Below, piece after piece: positions 1 to 5,145 of a stretch of DNA of 6,654 bases. The position numbers and the translations under genes were made by a program. This DNA is from Phycisphaerae bacterium (GTDB taxonomy: Bacteria > Planctomycetota > Phycisphaerae > Sedimentisphaerales > SG8-4), in contig JAUWLI010000167.1 of the NCBI GenBank assembly GCA_030613765.1, positions 1 through 6,654 of the forward strand, read 5' to 3'. The notes beneath the pieces are model-generated. The model was given only the letters and a program-made list of their open reading frames with translations. It ran no database searches and was not told the origin of the DNA. How positions within the stretch are numbered: the first letter of the stretch is position 1; the number at the start of each line of letters is the position of its first letter.

Positions 1-1
1 G

Positions 2-700
2 GTCAAAGCCCGGATAGGGTATATGCCCGAGGAGCGGGGACTCTATAGAAAAATGACCGCTCGGAAGGTGCTTACATATTTTGGCGCGATAAAGGGTGTC
101 AATGACAAGGAGCTTGCTCAACGTGTACCCCACTGGCTCCAGCGCGTTGAATTGGCTGACTGGGCCGATAAAAAAGTAGAGGAGCTGTCACGAGGAATGC
201 ACCAGAAGCTCCAGTTTGCGGTCACTGTCATCAACGACCCTGAGCTTGTCATTCTTGACGAGCCGTTTTCAGGCCTCGACCCATTGAACCAGGATTTGTT
301 GAAAAACATCATTATTGAAATGCGAAATGAGGGCAAGACCATAATCTTTTCCACACATGTAATGCACGAAGCTGAGAAGCTTTGCGACTTCATCCTTCTT
401 ATTAACAAGGGCAAACTGATATTGGATGACACACTCGACAATGTCCGTTCCAGGCAAAGCGCCCATACGGTCAGCGTCGAGCTTGAGGGAGATACCGCCT
501 TTGTTGAAAACCTGCCTATGGTGACGGCCGTAAAATCTGAAGGTAACCGCCTGGATGTCAGCTTAACCGATGCGGACACACAACAGTTTCTAAAGGCCCT
601 TATGCAGCGCGCACGCGTGCGGGCCTTTGAGGTAAAAGTGCCCTCCCTGCACGAAATCTTCGTAAACCTGGTTGGAGCAAGCGATGCAGAGGATTCTTAA
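2..700 (+). CDS. ABC transporter ATP-binding protein, NatA/YhaQ-like, 5' end missing
   Basis: This is the nucleotide-binding subunit of an ABC-2 type exporter, which hydrolyses ATP on the cytoplasmic face to drive the permease encoded next door. The reading frame is open to the window edge: the codons before the ATG at 23 read VKARIGY and run into MPEERGLY, the conserved stretch that follows the Q-loop. The ATG at 23 is therefore internal, and the Walker A half lies outside the window. Visible motifs are the ABC signature LSRGM (185-199; this family often has LSKGxQQK), Walker B LVILDE (245-262), D-loop SGLDP (269-283) and the H-loop histidine in STHVMHEAE (codon 356-358). After about 380 comes a C-terminal beta-rich extension resembling DUF4162, typical of NatA/YhaQ-type ATPases. 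Its last 17 bases overlap the permease gene, so translation is probably coupled. Substrate cannot be read from the sequence; Na+ or drug export is known for relatives only. Confidence 0.93.
   Translation, partial: VKARIGYMPEERGLYRKMTARKVLTYFGAIKGVNDKELAQRVPHWLQRVELADWADKKVEELSRGMHQKLQFAVTVINDPELVILDEPFSGLDPLNQDLLKNIIIEMRNEGKTIIFSTHVMHEAEKLCDFILLINKGKLILDDTLDNVRSRQSAHTVSVELEGDTAFVENLPMVTAVKSEGNRLDVSLTDADTQQFLKALMQRARVRAFEVKVPSLHEIFVNLVGASDAEDS
674..677 (+). promoter_or_regulatory. Ribosome binding site deciding the permease start
   Basis: GGAG sits six bases before the ATG at 684, inside the end of the ATPase gene. It favours ATG 684 over the in-frame TTG at 672, which has no comparable site in front of it. 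It also fits translational coupling between the two transporter subunits. Confidence 0.65.
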
Positions 701-1955
701 GATTGCCCGGCGTGAATACATTGAAACCGCCAAGACCAAAACTTTTATTATAGGCCTTTTGATGACGCCGGTCATTATCGGTGCGGTCATTTTCTTCTCC
801 AGCCGGTTCTCCGGGAGTAAAGCTGGCCCGCGACCTCCCATCAATGTCGCTGTAACAGACTTCTCGAAAAAACTTACAGAAGACCTCGAAACTTCTTTTG
901 ATAACTACAATGAAGATAATCCAAATAGGAAATTTCTGCTTCAGCACCTCGAAGTTAAGCGGGACTCCAATGAAGTCCAAACACAAGGCAAAGCGAAGCT
1001 CCGTAACGGTCAGGCCGATTATTATGTTGTCATAAGCGAAAACATTTTACAGGAGCCCGGCAAAATTAATATCTACACCCATAAGCCAAAGCCGGCCATC
1101 GTTGATACATCCAGGATTATCGGGTATCTTTTCAGCGAGGCGGTCAGGAATCGGCGCTACCAAATTGAGCGGCTCGACCAGGAGTTGCTCAGGGAACTCC
1201 GTAACGTCCCGATTGAACGCATGGAGATTGGCTCCACTGATGACCAGGAGCAGGTTCAAACCCAAACCCATGAAATAGTGAAAATGATGGTGCCGTTCTT
1301 TTTTATGTACATGATATTTATGGGAATGGTGGGAACCGGTCAACAGATGCTCGGTAGTATAATCGAAGAAAAAGGTTCAAGAATTATCGAAGTCCTGCTC
1401 TCGGCCGTAAGTCCATTTCAACTAATGGCGGGAAAAATTCTTGGATTGGCCGGTATTGGCCTGACAGTGATAGCGCTGTGGTTTGCTGCCGCCTATGCAG
1501 CCGTTCGGTGGCAGGGTTTGAACGTGGATGTTTCTATAGAACTATTGTTGTATTTTGTAGTATATTACATACTTGGCTTTCTTTTCTTCAGCGCTACTCT
1601 CACCGGCATCGGCTCGGTCTGTAACACCATCAAGGAAACCCAGAGCTTGATGATGCCCGTAATGTTAATCTTCATAATTCCGATGATAGCATGGCCAGTG
1701 CTTATTCAAAGTCCCGATGGAACGATGGCCAGAGTATTTTCATTTATACCCCCCGTGACACCGATGGTGATGATACTGCGCTTGTCCGCAGGCGCCGATG
1801 TCTGGTTTGTCGAAATCGGTGCTACGATCCTCCTGTTGGCTGTAGCCGTCCTGGCGGTGACATGGGCCGCGGCAAAAATTTTCAGAACAGGAATTCTAAT
1901 GTACGGGAAAAAGCCCGGCCTCTTCGAAATACTACGCTGGCTAAGGCAAAGCTAA
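684..1955 (+). CDS. ABC-2 type transporter permease, NatB/YhaP-like
   Basis: This is the membrane subunit of the exporter, pairing with the ATPase encoded upstream. From ATG 684 it is 423 residues, a usual length for NatB-type permeases. A basic N-terminus (residues 1-20, with IARREYIETAKTKTF typical of the family) leads into membrane segment 1 (about 20-40). A large hydrophilic, presumably extracytoplasmic domain follows (about 41-198), then a cluster of hydrophobic segments at about 200-222, 252-275, 287-312, 322-342 and 376-398. Between segments 2 and 3 lies IIEEKGSRIIEVLLSAVSP, the conserved cytoplasmic coupling stretch of ABC-2 permeases. The protein ends with a short basic tail. The ATPase overlap of 17 bases and the GGAG site support this start. 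The gene ends 90 bases from a convergent gene. The transported substrate is unknown; the big external domain is normal for the family and does not identify it. Confidence 0.92.
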   Translation: MQRILKIARREYIETAKTKTFIIGLLMTPVIIGAVIFFSSRFSGSKAGPRPPINVAVTDFSKKLTEDLETSFDNYNEDNPNRKFLLQHLEVKRDSNEVQTQGKAKLRNGQADYYVVISENILQEPGKINIYTHKPKPAIVDTSRIIGYLFSEAVRNRRYQIERLDQELLRELRNVPIERMEIGSTDDQEQVQTQTHEIVKMMVPFFFMYMIFMGMVGTGQQMLGSIIEEKGSRIIEVLLSAVSPFQLMAGKILGLAGIGLTVIALWFAAAYAAVRWQGLNVDVSIELLLYFVVYYILGFLFFSATLTGIGSVCNTIKETQSLMMPVMLIFIIPMIAWPVLIQSPDGTMARVFSFIPPVTPMVMILRLSAGADVWFVEIGATILLLAVAVLAVTWAAAKIFRTGILMYGKKPGLFEILRWLRQS

Positions 1956-1986
1956 AAACCGTTTTCGGTAAAACGCAAACTCAATA

Positions 1987-2026
1987 AGCACACAACCGTC
2001 CATTTAGCTGACTTATGTGCTGTTTT
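1987..2026 (+). terminator. Weak hairpin in convergent gap, possible terminator
   Basis: AGCACA (1987-1992) can pair with TGTGCT (2016-2021) around a 23-base loop, followed by GTTTTC on the plus strand. It lies between the ends of the permease gene and the convergent beta-propeller gene, where a terminator is expected. The stem is only six pairs, the loop is long and the U-run short, so this is a weak candidate. A second small hairpin, CGTTTT/AAAACG with a CGGT loop just after the permease stop codon, has no U-run. The rest of the 90-base gap shows nothing. Confidence 0.25.
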
Positions 2027-2045
2027 CACTTCCTAAGGGCCGAGA

Positions 2046-3317
2046 CTATTCATTCTTTTGTGCCGCGGTCTTCGTTTCCATAGCCGGAGGTGGCATTTTC
2101 CATATCTTGATGTTCGTATTCAATGTACCTTCAGTGGCCAAAAACTTGGAGTCCGGTGAAAAAGTAAGAGAGCAGACACTATACTGATCTGTGTTGAATC
2201 TGAGAATCGGTATTCCGATAGGATTTGCACTGTTGACATCACATATATACACCTTATGGTCGTATAGCTCACCAAAAGCCACTAACCGCTCGTCCGGGCT
2301 GACTGCCACAGATATTGCATATGGTCTGGGCCACTGTTTGATAACCTTTCCAGTTGACGATTCAAAACAATACAAGCCAGAATTACCAGCAACATAAATA
2401 CATTTTCCATCCGGTGAAAAGCACACATCATTAAAACAAACTGTCCACCATTGGCTGTATGGAAGTTCCTCACGTTTAGGGTTCTTCTCCCACACGACCT
2501 TTTTGCGAACAACATCAGCAAGCATAATCCAGCCACCACCAATATTGCCCATGCCGACTATGCAGACATAATTTCCATCCTCTGAGGCCGCAACCGCTTC
2601 GGGCCTGGGCAGAGACCAGTCTTTACGGAAAAACGTCGGTAGCCATCGTATGTCTGTTGGGCTGGGGCCTATGACACCCAAGCGGTATCCCCGTTGGTCG
2701 TCACGCCGACTAACACCTTTGACCCAACTGTCCATATCATCATCTAAAAATACAGCGACAAACCTGCCATTACGTGTGCTTCGCAACTGCTCACAAAAGA
2801 ATCCTTTCACTGTCCAGCGATTGACTTCTTTTTGTCCTTCGACCTCCCGGACTATAAGGTTCAGGTCGTCGTTAAGAACCATGTCGACATCATCATGTGA
2901 CGGATGGACAATCCATTTCTGTGTAAGAAGTGCGTAAACCTTGTTGTCAGAGAGAGGAGTGTCCCTATTCCACCTTGGAAGCCACAATAACTGAGAGTCT
3001 AACTCAATAATCTTGGGTTCTATATTGAGATCCCCCCAATCCCATAAGTATAAATTACCATCTTGTCCGGCAGCCGCGAGCATATCCTGGACGGTGAAGA
3101 TACTTCCCATATCTACTTTGGTCTCAATCTCCAGGAAATGTGTATTAGTAGTTTCTCCTTCCCAGTATAGATACTTGTCCTCATCAGAATCAGAGCAGGA
3201 AGTATTCATGATGAAAGCAGGGCCAACGAGGCAAAGCCAAAAAGCTGACCTGAGCAGCCGAAGCATCATCTTTCGCTGCATAAATTGGTTGACTTTACGA
3301 AATGTTCTATGCCTCAT
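2046..3317 (-). CDS. Secreted or lipid-anchored beta-propeller (WD40-like) protein of unknown function
   Basis: I do not recognise a specific family. The 423-residue product starts with a very basic stretch (residues 1-23) and a hydrophobic core (about 25-37), then NTSC with Cys41 followed by an acidic SDSDED run. This looks like a signal peptide, possibly of lipoprotein type, although Asn at -3 is not a standard lipobox. The mature part carries propeller-blade repeats. One near 79-96 includes GQDGNLYLWDW. Clearer ones lie at about 240-276, 297-329 (FSPDGKCIYVAG), 336-372 (VSPDERLVAFG) and 383-407 (FSPDSKFLATEG ending in IKIWKM). The middle (about 100-235) is divergent and rich in Asp and Trp. 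Such propellers usually serve as binding scaffolds; no catalytic residues can be assigned. It lies 111 bases downstream of the sulfatase gene on the same strand but has its own promoter-like sequence. A role at the envelope alongside the sulfatase is only a guess from position. Confidence 0.85.
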   Translation of the reverse strand: MRHRTFRKVNQFMQRKMMLRLLRSAFWLCLVGPAFIMNTSCSDSDEDKYLYWEGETTNTHFLEIETKVDMGSIFTVQDMLAAAGQDGNLYLWDWGDLNIEPKIIELDSQLLWLPRWNRDTPLSDNKVYALLTQKWIVHPSHDDVDMVLNDDLNLIVREVEGQKEVNRWTVKGFFCEQLRSTRNGRFVAVFLDDDMDSWVKGVSRRDDQRGYRLGVIGPSPTDIRWLPTFFRKDWSLPRPEAVAASEDGNYVCIVGMGNIGGGWIMLADVVRKKVVWEKNPKREELPYSQWWTVCFNDVCFSPDGKCIYVAGNSGLYCFESSTGKVIKQWPRPYAISVAVSPDERLVAFGELYDHKVYICDVNSANPIGIPILRFNTDQYSVCSLTFSPDSKFLATEGTLNTNIKIWKMPPPAMETKTAAQKNE

Positions 3318-3325
3318 CTTATAAA

Positions 3326-3331
3326 CCCCCT
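3326..3331 (-). promoter_or_regulatory. Ribosome binding site for the beta-propeller gene
   Basis: Read on the minus strand, AGGGGG stands eight bases before the ATG at 3317. It supports that start over the in-frame ATG twelve codons later, which has no such site. The start matters because it sets the length of the basic region before the export signal. Confidence 0.55.
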
Positions 3332-3391
3332 AATCTTGAAAGCTATTTATTTCGTTATAGTCTTCAGCACACTTTCTTTGCCTTTATGCTT

Positions 3392-3420
3392 ATTATCCTG
3401 TGTTTTTACCCTGCTATCAA
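3392..3420 (-). promoter_or_regulatory. Sigma-70-like promoter for the beta-propeller gene
   Basis: On the minus strand, TTGATA (3415-3420, five of six matches to TTGACA) and GATAAT (3392-3397, five of six matches to TATAAT) are exactly 17 bases apart. Transcription would begin near 3385, giving a leader of about 68 bases. The elements fall entirely in the gap after the sulfatase stop codon. No hairpin with a U-run is visible in that gap, so the gene could be read both from this promoter and by readthrough from the sulfatase. Confidence 0.6.
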
Positions 3421-3428
3421 GCGTCAAG

Positions 3429-4799
3429 TTATTTCCATTTCGGCCCTTCGGCATCAATTTCAGCGTGCAGTTTAGCTAACGTCTTCTTCATCGCCGCAAG
3501 GCGCTCCGTTTCTCTGTCAGCGAGATTGTGCTCCTCCGCAATATCTTTGCGCACGTTATAAAGTTCGAATTTCGTCATTTTATTGTCAGCCAAAATCTTC
3601 CAGTCGCCCTCTCGCATCGCCACCGTCAATGGCCTGCTCAGCGCACGGTCATACCGCCAGTAAAGCGGCACTTTCCGCTTTATCTTCTTACCATTAAAAA
3701 TCGGCAGAATACTGGCGCCGTCGATTGGCCGGTCAGTTGGCACACCAGCACCTGCCATCGCGCACAGCGTGGCTAAAATGTCCGTCCCGTTGACTGGCTC
3801 ACCGCAAATAGTTCCCGCCTTGGCCTTGCCCGGCCACCGGATAATACCCGGTACGCGAATCCCGCCTTCATACATATGCAGCTTCATACCCCGCAGCGGC
3901 CCCGGTGAGCCGAATGACCGATGCGCCCCGCGGTAGCGGTCCAGCGTTTCGGGCCCGTTATCGCTGGTGAACATCACAAAGGTTTCATCTCGCAGCTTCA
4001 TTTCATCCAACGCCTCCATCAGCCGGCCGAATTCGTGGTCCATCTGTGTGACGTTGCCGTAATATATGGCCTCTTTTTTGCCCTCGTACATCTCCATAAA
4101 TTCCGGCCCGGTAGCAATCGGCTCGTGCGGTGCGTGAAACCACACAAACAAGCAGAATGGCTTCGACCGGTCCCATTTTGTTTTCAGCCAGTCAATCGCC
4201 TCCTGAGCTATCAGCGCTGAGGAATATCCTTTCATTTCACCAACAGGCTCGCCGTTGCGCACAAAGTTTTTGGGATTATGGTGTGAGGGCAGGGAATTAT
4301 TCTGCGTTGAGAACCAGTGCTCAAAGCCGTGGTCACCTGGTTGAGGCTGTTCGGGCGAGTTAAATTTACCATTACAGTGCCACTTACCCACATGGCATGT
4401 CCCATAACCTGCCTCTTTCAGCAGCGTAGCGACGGTAATCTCTTCTTTTTTAAGGTGCATAGGATTATTGCCGGGTATCCAGTCGTAAATACCGCTGCGG
4501 AAGGGCGTCCGCCCGGTGAGCATTCCCGCCCGCGAAGGTGAGCAGACCGGGGCGGCTGCATAGCAATCCGTCAGCTTCATCCCCTCTGTGGCCAGTTTGT
4601 CCAGGTTTGGTGTTTTGATATGCCGGTGGCCGCAGCAGCTAAGGTCTCCATAGCCTAAGTCGTCGCACAGTCCTATCACGATATTAGGCTTGTTCCTGTT
4701 CCTGGCCCCCGTAAAAGGCTTGCTAATGCCCTGGCAGCCTTCAACTGCAAGCGACGCGGCACCCAGACCCATTACTTTCAAAAAATTACGTCGATTCAT
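3429..4799 (-). CDS. Tat-exported formylglycine-dependent sulfatase (arylsulfatase family S1)
   Basis: This predicted hydrolase removes sulfate from an organic sulfate ester, most plausibly on a sulfated polysaccharide, outside the cytoplasm. The 456-residue product begins MNRRNFLKVMGLGAAS, a twin-arginine signal, and then VEGC (Cys22), a lipobox-like site suggesting a Tat-exported lipoprotein. The catalytic core starts near residue 38. CSPSR (86-90) places Cys86 for conversion to formylglycine, with Arg90. By family alignment, metal ligands are Asp46 and Asp47 in LCDDLGYGD and Asp280-Asn281 in TSDNGPE. GKWH gives Lys139 and His141, HAPHEP gives His225, and GMKLH gives Lys306. All expected active-site residues are present and the length is normal. 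AAGGAG (4808-4813) lies eight bases before the ATG. Activity needs a formylglycine-generating enzyme (FGE or anSME), not encoded here. Substrate and SulfAtlas subfamily cannot be fixed by eye; the GALNS/arylsulfatase-A-like region of the family is likely. Confidence 0.95.
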   Translation of the reverse strand: MNRRNFLKVMGLGAASLAVEGCQGISKPFTGARNRNKPNIVIGLCDDLGYGDLSCCGHRHIKTPNLDKLATEGMKLTDCYAAAPVCSPSRAGMLTGRTPFRSGIYDWIPGNNPMHLKKEEITVATLLKEAGYGTCHVGKWHCNGKFNSPEQPQPGDHGFEHWFSTQNNSLPSHHNPKNFVRNGEPVGEMKGYSSALIAQEAIDWLKTKWDRSKPFCLFVWFHAPHEPIATGPEFMEMYEGKKEAIYYGNVTQMDHEFGRLMEALDEMKLRDETFVMFTSDNGPETLDRYRGAHRSFGSPGPLRGMKLHMYEGGIRVPGIIRWPGKAKAGTICGEPVNGTDILATLCAMAGAGVPTDRPIDGASILPIFNGKKIKRKVPLYWRYDRALSRPLTVAMREGDWKILADNKMTKFELYNVRKDIAEEHNLADRETERLAAMKKTLAKLHAEIDAEGPKWK

Positions 4800-4827
4800 T
4801 TGTTATTCTCCTTGTGAATTGGTTTCT

Positions 4828-4849
4828 CAAAGATGGTAAATCATCTTTG
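4828..4849. repeat. Perfect 8+8 palindrome over the sulfatase promoter, operator candidate
   Basis: CAAAGATG (4828-4835) and CATCTTTG (4842-4849) form a perfect inverted repeat around the six bases GTAAAT. The site covers the proposed -10 hexamer of the sulfatase promoter, part of its spacer and probably the transcription start. This is where a dimeric repressor would block initiation. There is no U-run after it in either direction, so a terminator is unlikely. The cognate regulator is not in the window. Confidence 0.5.
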
Positions 4850-4861
4850 GTGAACAGTCAA
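4833..4861 (-). promoter_or_regulatory. Sigma-70-like promoter for the sulfatase gene
   Basis: On the minus strand, TTGACT (4856-4861, five of six) and TACCAT (4833-4838, four of six) are 17 bases apart. Transcription would begin near 4826, leaving a leader of about 27 bases with the AAGGAG ribosome site in it. The weaker -10 element overlaps a palindrome, which fits a regulated promoter. The -35 element ends nine bases before the DnaA-box cluster. Confidence 0.5.
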
Positions 4862-4869
4862 CACAAATC

Positions 4870-4878
4870 GAATCCACA
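4870..4878 (+). promoter_or_regulatory. DnaA box, imperfect
   Basis: GAATCCACA matches seven of nine positions of TTATCCACA. It starts eleven bases before the exact box at 4881, about one helical turn, on the same strand. On its own it would be meaningless; next to the exact boxes it is a plausible weak site. Confidence 0.35.
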
Positions 4879-4880
4879 GC

Positions 4881-4889
4881 TTTTCCACA
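4881..4889 (+). promoter_or_regulatory. DnaA box, exact match
   Basis: TTTTCCACA fits the relaxed DnaA-box consensus TTWTNCACA at every position. It lies 257 bases before the dnaA start codon and points towards the box at 4904-4912, with 14 bases between them. Confidence 0.65.
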
Positions 4890-4903
4890 AAATGAACTTA
4901 CGT

Positions 4904-4912
4904 TGTGCAAAA
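4904..4912 (-). promoter_or_regulatory. DnaA box, exact match, opposite strand
   Basis: The plus strand reads TGTGCAAAA, so the minus strand reads TTTTGCACA, an exact match to TTWTNCACA. With the box at 4881-4889 it forms a convergent pair differing at one base in nine. It is followed on the plus strand by an AT-rich run (4909-4935). Confidence 0.65.
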
Positions 4913-4970
4913 CTTGTTCAAAATAAATTTTTTTCGTGCGCAAACTCAATGCAGGCAGCAACCTCTATCA

Positions 4971-4979
4971 AGTGGAAAA
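4971..4979 (-). promoter_or_regulatory. DnaA box, imperfect
   Basis: The minus strand reads TTTTCCACT, eight of nine matching the exact box at 4881-4889, with the last base changed. It lies at the edge of the AT-rich stretch that runs to dnaA and could be a weaker, ATP-DnaA-dependent site; that role is inferred. Confidence 0.35.
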
Positions 4980-5025
4980 GAAATTTTCTAAAATGCCATT
5001 GATTTGTCTACTTGCTGACCAATAA

Positions 5026-5054
5026 TAGCCATTGTTTTACCTTTGTATTTTAAT
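5026..5054 (+). promoter_or_regulatory. Possible dnaA promoter
   Basis: TAGCCA (5026-5031, four of six to TTGACA) and TTTAAT (5049-5054, five of six to TATAAT) are 17 bases apart, giving a leader of about 85 bases. The region is so AT-rich that other -10-like sequences occur, for instance TATTAA near 5098, so this is only the best of several weak options. Confidence 0.28.
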
Positions 5055-5145
5055 TTCTACTTCGTTCGAAATCGATATATGGCTTTTAACAGATGGTATT
5101 AACATTGAAAAATTTACAACTAACAATTAGCAGAGGAGAATATCG

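Larger units (their letters stand above)
4862..5145. other. Candidate replication origin or dnaA autoregulatory region
   Basis: This gene-free stretch between the divergent sulfatase and dnaA genes holds a cluster of two exact and two near DnaA boxes (4870-4979). After the cluster come some 165 AT-rich bases (4981-5145) that could serve as an unwinding element. The heptamer GCCATTG occurs twice there (4995-5001 and 5028-5034), starts 33 bases apart. Clustered boxes beside dnaA mark the chromosomal origin in many bacteria, but the same arrangement can serve DnaA feedback on its own promoter. No clear GC-rich/trio unwinding module is seen, and the flanking genes are not the usual origin neighbours. 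I therefore hold the origin reading at about even odds. Confidence 0.45.

Noticed and set aside
347..355. Exact TTTTCCACA DnaA-box match.
   Set aside because: It lies inside the ABC ATPase gene, in the codons leading to the conserved H-loop, and stands alone. It is best explained by coding constraint.
672..683. TTG at 672 as the permease start.
   Set aside because: The ATG at 684 has a well-spaced GGAG and starts at the conserved N-terminal stretch of the family; TTG 672 has no ribosome site.
1691..1987. Plus-strand 98-codon open frame overlapping the permease gene end.
   Set aside because: It sits in another frame of a well-supported membrane-protein gene, and its product is basic, of low complexity and without family features.
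4995..5034. GCCATTG repeated with starts 33 bases apart, as if an origin iteron.
   Set aside because: Only two copies of a seven-base word; this can occur by chance and matches no known iteron.
5120..5130. CTAACAATTAG inverted repeat before the dnaA ribosome site.
   Set aside because: Four-base arms in AT-rich DNA; too short to support an operator or structure.
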